The notes beneath the pieces are model-generated. The model did no database searches. It was not told the DNA's origin and was given only the letters and a program-made list of their open reading frames with translations. A DNA stretch of 64,000 nucleotides from Marinobacter nitratireducens. GTDB lineage: Bacteria; Pseudomonadota; Gammaproteobacteria; Pseudomonadales; Oleiphilaceae. Within the stretch, counting starts at the first letter, position 1. Every line of letters begins with the position of its first letter. The position numbers were made by a program, and so were the translations under genes. Positions 27,171 through 35,692 of this stretch are shown here, piece by piece. The stretch lies in the NCBI RefSeq assembly GCF_000708045.1, contig NZ_ANIE01000001.1, positions 1-64,000 on the forward strand, in the 5' to 3' direction.

Positions 27171-27644
27171 TCAACGCTCCGTCATGTTGACGTTGAGGGC
27201 GTCGTAAGTCCGGTTCTGGGGCGGGCGAATCACATAGTTGTTACTGTGGGTCTGTCCCGGAATGGATTTCGGGTTGCTGAATCGGAACTCGGCGGGGATC
27301 TCCGACCGGCCAAGGTCCGTGCGACTGTCACCGGGCTGCAGTGCCAGCGGATCCAGATAGAAATCGTCATCACCGGCAGGTGACGTCGGCACACCGGCAG
27401 CCGGAGCGGCCAGCCCGCCTTCAACGATGGTGTTCGCCAGGGCTTCTTCCTCGACCGACTGGAAAGGGATGCTTTCTATGGTGGAACGCTCTTCATACTG
27501 AAAGGCCTCACCATCGCGGTTATTGTTCTCCTCAGCCTCTGCGCTTGTGGTCCAGAGCGCAGCCGCAAAAACCGCCAGCGTCAAGGCTTGCGCGGAACGC
27601 CAGCCACCAAACGAAATTCCTGATTTTCTGCTCATATCCGACAC
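27171..27644 (-). CDS. Secreted protein of unknown function
   Basis: A 157-residue protein with an N-terminal signal sequence (AQALTLAVFAAALWTTSAEA, likely cleaved after Ala) and a polar, acidic mature part with no Cys and several Pro- and Asn-rich stretches. It is probably periplasmic or surface-exposed. I do not recognise a family. The frame starts with GTG at 27644 (GGGGAG ten bases upstream); ATG at 27635 is the alternative. It converges on the integrase-like gene and lies downstream of greB on the same strand, separated by 155 bases with no evident terminator. Confidence 0.65.
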   Translation of the reverse strand: MSDMSRKSGISFGGWRSAQALTLAVFAAALWTTSAEAEENNNRDGEAFQYEERSTIESIPFQSVEEEALANTIVEGGLAAPAAGVPTSPAGDDDFYLDPLALQPGDSRTDLGRSEIPAEFRFSNPKSIPGQTHSNNYVIRPPQNRTYDALNVNMTER

Positions 27645-27799
27645 CGTGACTTAGCTCCCCTTTCAGAACATCCAATGTTACCCGCAGAACAGGCATCCCT
27701 CTGAAAGGCAGGCCAACCAGACAATTTTTGATCAGTTTATCGCCTGACGCGACAGTTTGCGCAGGCAATCGACGGATATGTGACGCTATTCACTTGTTC

Positions 27800-28306
27800 T
27801 CAGGGGGCTGGCTCATAGTGAATATCGGTGACAAATACCGTTTTCCAGCCCTCGGGCGTCCGGATGCTGACCTCATCGTCCCGGCGCTTGCCAATCAGAG
27901 CCCGGGCAAGCGGCGCGTTGATGCTGAGGTAGCCCTTGCTCAGGTCGAATTCATCGGCACCGACCAGACGATAGGTCTGCTCCTCGCCCTCCTCATCTTC
28001 GACCGTTACCCAGGCACCAAAGAACACCTTGTTCCGGTCTTCGGGCAGTCGATCAACCACGGTTAACTCGTCCAGACGCTTGGTCAGAAAGCGCACACGG
28101 CGATCGATTTCCCTCAGCTGTTTCTTGCCGTAGATGTATTCGGCATTCTCCGACCGGTCCCCTAAAGCGGCCGCTTCACGCACCGCCTGCGTCACTTCCG
28201 GGCGCTTTTCCTTCCAGAGATAACGCAGTTCTTCACGAAGCGCCTGCTCTCCTTCCGGCGTAATATAGCGGGGACGGGCATTGGCACTGCCTTGGATCTT
28301 ACTCAT
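27800..28306 (-). CDS. greB: Transcription elongation factor GreB
   Basis: A 168-residue Gre factor. The N-terminal coiled coil includes ITPEGEQALREELRYLWKEKRPEV and the basic-acidic tip region with GDRSENAEYIYGKKQL, in which the paired acidic residues needed for transcript cleavage are present. The C-terminal FKBP-like domain has SINAPLARALIGKRRDDEV. It rescues backtracked RNA polymerase. ATG at 28306 is used. A strong terminator lies only about 40 bases upstream on the same strand, so greB sits behind a leader that can be attenuated or has its own promoter between the two. Confidence 0.95.
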   Translation of the reverse strand: MSKIQGSANARPRYITPEGEQALREELRYLWKEKRPEVTQAVREAAALGDRSENAEYIYGKKQLREIDRRVRFLTKRLDELTVVDRLPEDRNKVFFGAWVTVEDEEGEEQTYRLVGADEFDLSKGYLSINAPLARALIGKRRDDEVSIRTPEGWKTVFVTDIHYEPAP

Positions 28307-28348
28307 AGAACCTGCCTTCGGATCGGTCACGGACGGGCGGGGAGACAT

Positions 28349-28372
28349 AAAAAAACCCCGTCAAAACGGGGT
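28349..28372 (-). terminator. Rho-independent terminator in front of greB
   Basis: On the minus strand ACCCCGT TTTG ACGGGGT is followed by seven T. This is a textbook terminator, and it ends transcription 43 bases upstream of the greB start codon. Confidence 0.85.
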
Positions 28373-28520
28373 AAGGCTAGCGCTGTGCTGGAGGGAGAAG
28401 CAAGCGGCTTCGCCACTTGCTTCACTTACTACAGTGCCTATTCTCCACAGTCTGGGTTACCTGGGCGTGGCCGAGGAATTACCTTTTAGTCAGGGTCCCG
28501 CGGGCGAGGAGAATCCGAAA
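28349..28520 (-). ncRNA. Possible greB leader RNA / small RNA
   Basis: This non-coding stretch on the minus strand contains a near-perfect hairpin at 28397-28423 (GAAGCAAGTGGC, GAA loop, GCCGCTTGCTTC, with one U-G pair), then the terminator. No gene is upstream on this strand within reach, so the terminator must serve an RNA that starts here. In E. coli, the greA leader ends at a terminator and makes the GraL small RNAs; a similar arrangement for greB is inferred. The 5' end is not fixed, and no good promoter was recognised. Confidence 0.4.
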
Positions 28521-28597
28521 TTAGGTTGCACACTCTAGCGTCCGGCAGTAGCGTTCAGGGAATATTTCAGTACTTTGACCATTCACGGAGATTGCAG

Positions 28598-28879
28598 ATG
28601 AACACGCAGAAACTCATCGACATGGCCCTTCAGGGCGTGGACACACTCGGCTACCGTCTCGACCAGTTCGGTATTACCGGCAAGCTCAATCGCCACAACA
28701 TTGCGGCGTTCCTGATGGCCGAGCAAAAGCACCTGGAAGGCGAGTGGGACAGCATCCAGGCCAAAGTGGACCGTCGTCGCTCACAGTTCGAGCAGGTCAC
28801 CCACCTGATCGAAAGCCGTGCAGACGCGGTGATTTCTCCGGTTATGGCGCAGGTAAACCGGTTTCGCGCCAGCCAGTAA
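28598..28879 (+). CDS. Small helical protein of unknown function
   Basis: A 93-residue protein without signal peptide or membrane segment, predicted mainly helical. It has a segment FGITGKLNRHNIAAFLMAEQ and a later charged helix. ATG at 28598 has GGAG eight bases upstream; a longer frame from 28526 is less likely. I do not recognise the family. It converges with the histidine kinase gene, with only five bases between the stop codons. Confidence 0.65.
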   Translation: MNTQKLIDMALQGVDTLGYRLDQFGITGKLNRHNIAAFLMAEQKHLEGEWDSIQAKVDRRRSQFEQVTHLIESRADAVISPVMAQVNRFRASQ

Positions 28880-28884
28880 CTTCA

Positions 28885-30360
28885 TCAGTGACTGCTGATT
28901 TCCGGCGCATTCCGGGGCTCATCGGTACCGGCTGGTAATTCTGCCTGGGCTGTTTTGATGCGTTTTCCGATGCCATTGAACGCCGGCATCCTTACCGTAA
29001 CGGTCAGCCCGGGCAAATCCTCCCCTGGATAGGTATCCGTCAGGATAATGCGCCCCTTGTGGATCTCGGCAACGGCGCTGACGAGACTCAGTCCTAACCC
29101 ATTTCCCGGCAGTGACCGACTCTTACCCACACGGTAAAAGCGCTGGAATACCTGATCTTTCTCGTCATCAGGTACGCCGATACCACTGTCAGATACTTCA
29201 AAGACGGCCTCGCCACCTTCCTTACGGACGTTGACCCCGATGGTGCCATGCTCCGGCGTATACTTGATTGCGTTATCAATCAGGTTGCTGATCATCTGGA
29301 ACAGCAGGTCCCTGTCGCCCTCAAGCATCACGTCCGGCGCCAGTGACTGCTTGAATGTCTGCTCCTTATCCTCGGCCAGTGCCTCATAGAGCTCTCCGGC
29401 ATCCGCCACCAGTTCGTCGAGTGCGACCGGTTTCATATCGGCGGTATTGCCTCGGGTTTCCAGGCGGGCAATTCGCAACAGGGCATTGAATGTCGCAAGC
29501 AGCTGATCGGCCTCTGCCACGGCGCGCCCTGCCTGCTCCCTTGCCTCATCGTTGTCCACAGCCATCAGGGTGTTTTCCAGCTGATTTCTCAACCGGGTCA
29601 GCGGTGTTCGAAGGTCATGGGCAATGCTGTCAGACACGTGGCGGATACCTTCCATCAGGTACACAATCCGGTCGAGCATCTGGTTCAGGTTGCCGGCGAG
29701 TTGGTCGAAATCGTCGTCGGTGCCCCGGGTGGGAATGCGCAGGGAGAGATGGCCATTCATGATCCGGCGGGAGGTATTGTTGATCACTTCGATTCGCCGG
29801 GTGGTACTGCGGCTCATCATGAAGCCGCCCAACAATGCCAGGGCCAGGGTAATCCCCATGCCCCAGTTAATGGCGGTTTCGATCACCCGCTTGAGATTGG
29901 TCAGTTCGTCAACATCGCGACCGACTAAAAGGCGCAACCCGCCCTGTACTTCAAAGATACGGCCGCGGGCAAGTCGCTTGGCCCCGGTCCAGCCCACGGA
30001 CTCGTCCAGGGTAAAGTTGATCCAGCCGCTTTCCGAGCGGCTGCCTTCCGGCCAGGTCTCGATATTGCCCGCCAGCTTGAGAAAATCATCTGTGGTTAGC
30101 AGGTAAATGGATTTGGCATTGGGATCCCGGGCGACACGTTCCCGGATGATGGTGATCAGTCCATTGACACCGCGACCGCGATACTGCTCCGCCAGACCGG
30201 CGATTTCCGCTTCAATGGTCTCGTCGGTCTGGGCGGCCATAAACCCGGCTGTGCGCCAGTAGATAAACGCCAGCAGAATGAATACCGAGGTGGCAAATAC
30301 CACCATGTATAGCAGGGCAAGCTGGAAGGACGATGTCCTGAGCTGGCTAAGCAGTTTCAC
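28885..30360 (-). CDS. Two-component sensor histidine kinase
   Basis: About 491 residues. Membrane segments near residues 10-32 and about 165-190 flank a periplasmic sensor domain; a HAMP linker follows (SRRIMNGHLSLRIP). The kinase core has the H-box SIAHDLRTPLTRL with the phosphorylated His at about residue 248, N-box ISNLIDNAIKYTPE, and G boxes DSGIGVPDDE and GNGLGLSL. The GTG at 30360 overlaps the end of the regulator gene and has AGGA ten bases upstream; a GTG at 30378 is in frame. It forms a pair with the OmpR-type regulator. The stimulus cannot be told from the sequence. Confidence 0.92.
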   Translation of the reverse strand: MKLLSQLRTSSFQLALLYMVVFATSVFILLAFIYWRTAGFMAAQTDETIEAEIAGLAEQYRGRGVNGLITIIRERVARDPNAKSIYLLTTDDFLKLAGNIETWPEGSRSESGWINFTLDESVGWTGAKRLARGRIFEVQGGLRLLVGRDVDELTNLKRVIETAINWGMGITLALALLGGFMMSRSTTRRIEVINNTSRRIMNGHLSLRIPTRGTDDDFDQLAGNLNQMLDRIVYLMEGIRHVSDSIAHDLRTPLTRLRNQLENTLMAVDNDEAREQAGRAVAEADQLLATFNALLRIARLETRGNTADMKPVALDELVADAGELYEALAEDKEQTFKQSLAPDVMLEGDRDLLFQMISNLIDNAIKYTPEHGTIGVNVRKEGGEAVFEVSDSGIGVPDDEKDQVFQRFYRVGKSRSLPGNGLGLSLVSAVAEIHKGRIILTDTYPGEDLPGLTVTVRMPAFNGIGKRIKTAQAELPAGTDEPRNAPEISSH

Positions 30361-31027
30361 GTAACATGTATCCTGCACCCCGGATGGTTTGCAGCAAGGG
30401 TGTTTCGAATTCCTTGTCGATCTTCGCCCGTAGACGACTGATGTGTACGTCGATCACGTTGGTCTGGGGGTCGAAGTGATAATCCCAGACTTTTTCCAGC
30501 AGCATGGTCCGGGTAACCACCTGTCCGGCATTACGCATCAGGTACTCCAGCAACCGGAACTCCCGTGGCTGCACGTCGATATTCTGGCCGGCGCGCTTGA
30601 CGGTCCGGGCCAGCAGGTCCATTTCCAGGTCTGCGACCCGCAGTACCGTTTCTGTTTCGGCGGCCTGACGATTGCGGCGCACCAGGGACTCAATGCGCGC
30701 CAGAAGTTCGGTGAAAGAAAATGGCTTGGTCAGGTAGTCATCACCGCCGCCCCGGAGACCTTCAACGCGATCGTCCACATCGCCCAGGGCACTCAAAATC
30801 AGTACCGGCACCTGATTGCCCGTGGCGCGCACGGTCTTGATGATGGACAGACCGTCCATGCCCGGCAGCATGCGGTCCACGATCATGATGTCGTAGTCCT
30901 CACTGGCGGCCATCATCATGCCTTCTTTGCCATCGGCGGCATGATCCACAACAAAATCGGATTCCTTGAGCCCCTTCACCAGATAATTGGCTACATCCTG
31001 ATCGTCTTCAATTACCAGTGCTTTCAC
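30347..31027 (-). CDS. OmpR-family response regulator
   Basis: A 226-residue regulator. The receiver domain has acidic residues at 8-9, the phosphorylation site Asp51 (IMIVDRMLPGMDG) and Lys in YLTKPFSF. The C-terminal winged helix is of the OmpR type (LTPREFRLLEYL-like, VIDVHISRLRAKID, TIRGAGYML). It overlaps the kinase gene start by about 14 bases. It resembles the CusR/QseB/TctD branch, but I cannot name targets. Confidence 0.92.
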   Translation of the reverse strand: MKALVIEDDQDVANYLVKGLKESDFVVDHAADGKEGMMMAASEDYDIMIVDRMLPGMDGLSIIKTVRATGNQVPVLILSALGDVDDRVEGLRGGGDDYLTKPFSFTELLARIESLVRRNRQAAETETVLRVADLEMDLLARTVKRAGQNIDVQPREFRLLEYLMRNAGQVVTRTMLLEKVWDYHFDPQTNVIDVHISRLRAKIDKEFETPLLQTIRGAGYMLRETA

Positions 31028-31131
31028 CGGCGTTCCTCCCGATTAGCGGATTTCATTAACATCAAGGGTACGAAGAAGTCCCACAGCGAGCCAGTTACGA
31101 TCTTGTAAGAGGGTGTCGCCTATGGCGACGG

Positions 31132-31911
31132 TCACTTTACCCCTGATAACCAGCCCAGACTGTCATCTGTCTCTCCGGACGGCCGATATTCCGCGCTGAC
31201 CCAGCCTTCGTACCCCATCTGGTCGATGGCCGCGAAAACATTCGAAAAGTTAATCTCTCCCGTACCCGGCTGATGCCGGCCCGGATTGTCCGCAAATTGA
31301 ATATGGGCAATCCATGGCTTCAGACACTCCATCGATCGAATCAGATCACCTTCCATAATCTGCATGTGGTAAAGATCATATTGGAGGCGGACATTATCCG
31401 CGTCCACTTCTTCAATCAGCGCCAGCACCCGGCCCGAGGTATCGAGCATGAAGCCGGGCATGTCGACGCGGGAATTGATCGCCTCAAGGCACAGGGTAAT
31501 CCCCTCTGCCGCCAGTTTCTCAGCAGCGTAGCTCACATTGGCCACCAGCGTCTGCCAGGCCGTATCATCACCCACCGTTGCCGGTTTCAGGCCGGCCAGG
31601 CAGTTGACCTGCTTACAGCCCAGTACTTGTGCATAGGCAATCGCCGTATCCACCCCGGCCCTGAATTCCTCCACCCGGTCCGGCAGACACGCAATGCCCC
31701 GCTCCCCGGCATCCCAATCGCCTGGCGGCAGATTGAACAGTACCTGGGTCAACTGGTTATCATCGAGCTGCTGGCGTAGCTGCTCTGCCGGGTACTCGTA
31801 GGGAAAGAGGTATTCAACGCCCCGGAATCCAGCCGCACGGGCTCGGGCGAAACGGTCGAGGAAGTCCACCTCGGTGAACAGCATGGATAGATTGGCAGCA
31901 AAACGAGGCAT
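31132..31911 (-). CDS. hyi: Hydroxypyruvate isomerase
   Basis: A 259-residue TIM-barrel isomerase with family patterns FAANLSMLFTEVDFLDRF, GVEYLFPYEYP, FNLPPGDW and GEINFSNVFAAIDQMGYEGWVSAEYRP. Hyi interconverts hydroxypyruvate and tartronate semialdehyde in glyoxylate/glycerate metabolism. It is three bases after the reductase gene, which makes glycerate from tartronate semialdehyde. The glyoxylate carboligase gene (gcl) is not in the window, so the source of substrate is unknown. Some related proteins act on other 2-keto sugar acids. Confidence 0.85.
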   Translation of the reverse strand: MPRFAANLSMLFTEVDFLDRFARARAAGFRGVEYLFPYEYPAEQLRQQLDDNQLTQVLFNLPPGDWDAGERGIACLPDRVEEFRAGVDTAIAYAQVLGCKQVNCLAGLKPATVGDDTAWQTLVANVSYAAEKLAAEGITLCLEAINSRVDMPGFMLDTSGRVLALIEEVDADNVRLQYDLYHMQIMEGDLIRSMECLKPWIAHIQFADNPGRHQPGTGEINFSNVFAAIDQMGYEGWVSAEYRPSGETDDSLGWLSGVK

Positions 31912-31914
31912 GGC

Positions 31915-32826
31915 TTACTCCTTCGGGCCGCGACCCAGTGATCCCATCAGTGTACCGTTCATATGCTCCAGTTCCAGCAGCAACCCGCTGTGATCCACAT
32001 CGCTGTGGCCGTTGGCGATCAGCGACAGGTATTCGTTGTGGGTCTGTTGCGCCAATGGCAGGGTCAGGCCTTCAGCCCTGGCCTCGTCCAGAATCATCCG
32101 CATATCCTTGAGCTGGATGCGGGCCGGAGCCCCCGGTGCAAACTCCCGGTCGATCATACGCTGACCATGCAATTCAAGAATCCGGCTGCCAGCAAAGCCC
32201 CCCATCAGGGCTTCCCGCACTGCCGCCGGATCCGCGCCACCCCTGGCGGCCAGTAACAGGGCCTCTGATACGGCACCGATGGTAATGCCCACAATTGCCT
32301 GGTTGGCAAGCTTGGCCAGCTGCCCGGCGCCGACCGGTCCAATGCGTGTGCATTTGCCCAGCACCTCAAACACCGATGCTGCCGTCTCGATATCTTTCTC
32401 CGATCCGCCCGCCATGATACTCAGGCGCGCTTCGGCAGCCCCCAGCGTCCCTCCGGAAACCGGTGCATCGACGTAGCCTGCCCCTCGCTCTTGAGCCAGC
32501 GCGGCATGGCGACGAGCAACGGAGGGCTGCACCGAACTCATATCAATCAACAGCGCGCCCGGCTCCAGGGCATCCAGGGCGCCCTGGGCAACGAGCACGT
32601 CGTCCACGACCTGGCCATTCTCCAGCATGGTGATCACGACATCCGCGCCTTTGGCCGCATCGGCGGGTGTGTCGGCAATGGTTGCCTCACCGGCAAACGA
32701 CTCGCACTTGCTTTGAGTACGGTTCCAGAGCGTCATGGGGAAACCGGCGTTCAGCAGGTTACGGGTCATGGGAGCACCCATCAGGCCGATACCGAGAAAT
32801 GCAATGCGGGGAAGCGTCGAGGTCAT
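31915..32826 (-). CDS. glxR: 2-hydroxy-3-oxopropionate (tartronate semialdehyde) reductase
   Basis: A 303-residue member of the beta-hydroxyacid dehydrogenase family. The Rossmann motif is FLGIGLMGAPMTRNL; the family signature DAPVSGGTLGAEA and the catalytic Lys region KLANQAIVGITIGAVSEAL are present. It reduces tartronate semialdehyde to glycerate. A TATAAT box lies 32 bases upstream (32858-32863) just after the rpoH terminator. The exact substrate is inferred from the hyi neighbour. Confidence 0.83.
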   Translation of the reverse strand: MTSTLPRIAFLGIGLMGAPMTRNLLNAGFPMTLWNRTQSKCESFAGEATIADTPADAAKGADVVITMLENGQVVDDVLVAQGALDALEPGALLIDMSSVQPSVARRHAALAQERGAGYVDAPVSGGTLGAAEARLSIMAGGSEKDIETAASVFEVLGKCTRIGPVGAGQLAKLANQAIVGITIGAVSEALLLAARGGADPAAVREALMGGFAGSRILELHGQRMIDREFAPGAPARIQLKDMRMILDEARAEGLTLPLAQQTHNEYLSLIANGHSDVDHSGLLLELEHMNGTLMGSLGRGPKE

Positions 32827-32857
32827 TGTTATTCCGCCTATCTGTCAAATGGGGTGC

Positions 32858-32863
32858 ATTATA
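32858..32863 (-). promoter_or_regulatory. -10 box of the glxR-hyi operon
   Basis: A perfect TATAAT on the minus strand begins directly after the T-tract of the rpoH terminator. The -35 region would lie in the terminator stem and has no strong match, so the promoter is tentative. Confidence 0.4.
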
Positions 32864-32898
32864 CAAACAAAAACGCCACCAACCTCTCGGTGGTGGCG
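32863..32898 (-). terminator. rpoH terminator
   Basis: Stem CGCCACCA / TGGTGGCG with a nine-base loop, followed on the minus strand by TTTTTGTTTGT. It lies 28 bases after the rpoH stop. Confidence 0.85.
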
Positions 32899-32925
32899 CT
32901 TGTTACGACTCCGCTGCCAGTAGGA

Positions 32926-33786
32926 TCAGGCCGCTTCTGTCATCTGGTTACGGATCTTCTTCATGGCGTTCTTTTCAAGCTGCCGGATGCGCTCGGCAGA
33001 CACCCCGTATTTGTCAGCCAGCTCGTGCAGGGTCGATTTACTATCCGACAACCAGCGCTCACGCAGAATGTCCTGGCTGCGCTCGTCCAAGCTGCTTAGT
33101 GCTTCCATCAGGCGGCCATTGGAGTCTTCGGTCCAGTCCGCATTTTCCAGCTGGACGGCCGGATCGTTGCGGCGATCCTCAAGATAATAGGCCGGTGCCT
33201 GATAGGCATTATCGTCGTCATCGTCCATCGGACCATCAAACGCCGTATCCTGGGAGGCGAGGCGCCCCTCCATTTCCCGCACAACCCTGGGCTCCACACC
33301 CAAATCGGCCGCGACGGCGTTCAATTCGTCGTGGTTCAGCCAGGCCAGCTTTTTCTTCTGACTGCGAAGATTGAAAAACAGCTTCCGCTGGGCCTTGGTA
33401 GTAGCGACCTTCACGATTCGCCAGTTACGCAGGATAAACTCGTGAATCTCGGCCTTGATCCAGTGCACAGCAAAGGACACCAGCCGCACACCGTATTCCG
33501 GGTTGAAGCGCTTGACCGCCTTCATCAGTCCGACATTGCCTTCCTGAATCAGGTCCGCCTGTGACAGACCATACCCGGAATAGCTTCTGGCAATGTGAAC
33601 GACAAATCGCAGGTGAGAGAGCACCAGTTGACGTGCGGCCTCGACGTCGCCTTCGTAATGGAGACGCTCGGCTAATTCCCGCTCTTCATCAACCGAGAGT
33701 ACCGGAATGCGACTTGCAGCCTGGATGTAGGCCTCAAGGTTGGCGCCCGGAACCAGTCTGTCAACCAGTTGTAAACTCGTACCCAT
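32926..33786 (-). CDS. rpoH: Heat-shock sigma factor RpoH (sigma-32)
   Basis: A 286-residue sigma-32. Region 2 shows [31 protein letters not shown] and the promoter-melting segment; the RpoH box is [14 protein letters not shown]; region 4 ends in [22 protein letters not shown]. An acidic run of Asp lies near residue 190. The ATG at 33786 has GGAGG upstream; the in-frame extension to 33825 is not needed. It follows ftsYEX as in Pseudomonas and E. coli and directs transcription of chaperone genes; hslR and hslO in this window belong to families often controlled by it. Confidence 0.97.
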   Translation of the reverse strand: MGTSLQLVDRLVPGANLEAYIQAASRIPVLSVDEERELAERLHYEGDVEAARQLVLSHLRFVVHIARSYSGYGLSQADLIQEGNVGLMKAVKRFNPEYGVRLVSFAVHWIKAEIHEFILRNWRIVKVATTKAQRKLFFNLRSQKKKLAWLNHDELNAVAADLGVEPRVVREMEGRLASQDTAFDGPMDDDDDNAYQAPAYYLEDRRNDPAVQLENADWTEDSNGRLMEALSSLDERSQDILRERWLSDSKSTLHELADKYGVSAERIRQLEKNAMKKIRNQMTEAA

Positions 33787-33979
33787 GCAGTTACCTCCGA
33801 ACCTGACAGCCTTTAAATATACCAATTACTTTTATGACCGCCAAGAACCTTAAAAGTTCCCAAATTTTCCAGTAAACCGTTAAAAATCAACTACCTGAAA
33901 AATTCACTAAATCGTGCCCACTGCAAGAAAATAAGACGTGCACAGACACTTACTCAATACGGTTTTCCCGCAATCCGGA

Positions 33980-34984
33980 TCAACCGCCGGCGATTTCTCC
34001 CGGCTCAATGTCATCCATGTGACGTTTCACAGCGACCCAAGCGCCTAGCCAGCCTAACACCATGGCCACAATAATCAACGCAAGCGCGCCATCGATACTG
34101 AGACCGTTGAGTGAAAAATCACTGCGATACAAACCGGCGAGGCGCTCGATCGGCCCACTCAGCCACCAGAGCGACAACTCCAGCAAGATAAAAGCGACCA
34201 GTCCTCCGCCGAGACCAAACCAGGCGCCGGTATAGAGGAAGGGCCGACGAACAAACGCATCCGTCCCACCGACCAACTTCGCCACCAGAATTTCATCCCG
34301 GCGATTTTCGATCGCCAACCGAACGGTATTGCCGATCACCAGCACGACGGCCACCGCCAATAACATCGATAACGCCCAGACCGCCCGCGACAGCAGATCC
34401 GTCATGGCATTCAGGCGTTGCAACCAGCCAAGATCCACCTGCACCTGCTCTACGGATTCCATACCTTCGACATAGGTAACCAGCGACTGAACGCCCGCCT
34501 GGCTTCGGGCGCTGTCTTCCGGCGTGATCAGGAGGGTGTGAGGCAGCGGATTGTCCTGCAGGAAATCCAGGGCGTCTTCCAGACCGGATGAAACCCGGAA
34601 CTCGGCCAGCGCCTGATCCCGCGCAACCAGCTCTACGCCTTCCACTCGCCCGTCACTGCCTATTTCCTGGGCCAGCCCCCGGGCATCCTCGAGAGAACTG
34701 TCAAGCTTGAGGTACGCGGTCACCCGGGCACTGCTCTCCCAACCAGCACTGACGCCCTCCAGACTGGTCAGCAGTAACAGAAGCGCCACCGGCAGTGCCA
34801 GAGCAACCCCCATCACAGTCCAGGTCATGAAGCTGGCCACCGGCATACGCCAGAGCCGACGGGCACTGTCGGCTGCAACCTTGCGATGATGATTCAGATA
34901 ACTGTCAGCCTGTTGCCGCCACGGAGCCTGGCCCTTTCGCGCTCCCCTTGCGGTTTCCTGCTTGCTGCGTGAGTCAGTGGCCAC
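33980..34984 (-). CDS. ftsX: Cell-division protein FtsX
   Basis: A 334-residue membrane protein: charged N-terminal tail, first membrane segment near residues 52-75, an extracytoplasmic domain with DFLQDNPLPHTLLI and then three C-terminal membrane segments with IVAKLVGGTDAFVRRPFLYTGA. FtsX pairs with FtsE and controls septal peptidoglycan hydrolases through EnvC-type activators. Starts with GTG at 34984, directly after the ftsE stop. Confidence 0.95.
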   Translation of the reverse strand: MATDSRSKQETARGARKGQAPWRQQADSYLNHHRKVAADSARRLWRMPVASFMTWTVMGVALALPVALLLLLTSLEGVSAGWESSARVTAYLKLDSSLEDARGLAQEIGSDGRVEGVELVARDQALAEFRVSSGLEDALDFLQDNPLPHTLLITPEDSARSQAGVQSLVTYVEGMESVEQVQVDLGWLQRLNAMTDLLSRAVWALSMLLAVAVVLVIGNTVRLAIENRRDEILVAKLVGGTDAFVRRPFLYTGAWFGLGGGLVAFILLELSLWWLSGPIERLAGLYRSDFSLNGLSIDGALALIIVAMVLGWLGAWVAVKRHMDDIEPGEIAGG

Positions 34985-35662
34985 TTACACCCCCATCAGC
35001 GGCGAACCGCCAGCCACCAGCCGACCATGATCCAGGGTCAGGGTCCGGCAATTCATCTCGTTGACCAGGGCGATGTCGTGGGTCGCGATCAGCACAGTTA
35101 CTCCCACCTGACTGAATTGCCCGAACAGGTTCATGATGTCCGCCGACAACTCCGGATCCAGATTACCGGTGGGCTCATCTGCCAGCAGCAACGGGGGCTT
35201 GTTCACCACTGCCCGAGCAATGCCAACCCGCTGCTGTTCACCGCCGGAGAGCTGCATCGGGTTCATTTTTTCCTTGCTGAGCAGGCCCACCTTGTCCAAA
35301 GCAGCACGGACGCGCCGACCGATGTCACTCGGGGAAGCCCCCGTCACTTCCAGCGGCATGGCAACGTTGTCAAACACGGTGCGGTCAAACAGCAGCTGGT
35401 GATTCTGGAAAACCACGCCAATATGGCGACGAATGTAGGGAATCTGGCGGCGCGGCAGACTGTTCAGTTTCTGGCCACCCACCACGACTTCACCAGCACT
35501 GGGTCGCTCCATGACCATGAGCAGCTTCAGCAAGGTGCTCTTGCCGGCCCCGGAATGCCCGGTCAGAAACGCCAGCTCACCGCGATCCAGGGCAAAGTTC
35601 ACCTGGCGCAGGGCGGTGTGATCACTGTCGTATCGTTTGGTGACCTGGCGAAACTCAATCAT
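34985..35662 (-). CDS. ftsE: Cell-division ATPase FtsE
   Basis: A 225-residue ABC ATPase: Walker [13 protein letters not shown]-loop region [10 protein letters not shown], signature [14 protein letters not shown], Walker [14 protein letters not shown] and the H-loop ATHD. It works with FtsX at the divisome. Thirty bases separate it from ftsY. Confidence 0.97.
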   Translation of the reverse strand: MIEFRQVTKRYDSDHTALRQVNFALDRGELAFLTGHSGAGKSTLLKLLMVMERPSAGEVVVGGQKLNSLPRRQIPYIRRHIGVVFQNHQLLFDRTVFDNVAMPLEVTGASPSDIGRRVRAALDKVGLLSKEKMNPMQLSGGEQQRVGIARAVVNKPPLLLADEPTGNLDPELSADIMNLFGQFSQVGVTVLIATHDIALVNEMNCRTLTLDHGRLVAGGSPLMGV

Positions 35663-35692
35663 GACCTACAGCCATTCCGGGCGATTGATGGA

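Noticed and set aside
28385..28520. 6S RNA, 4.5S RNA or RsmY/Z-like RNA upstream of greB
   Set aside because: None of the conserved cores of these RNAs is present; the few GGA triplets are not clearly in hairpin loops.
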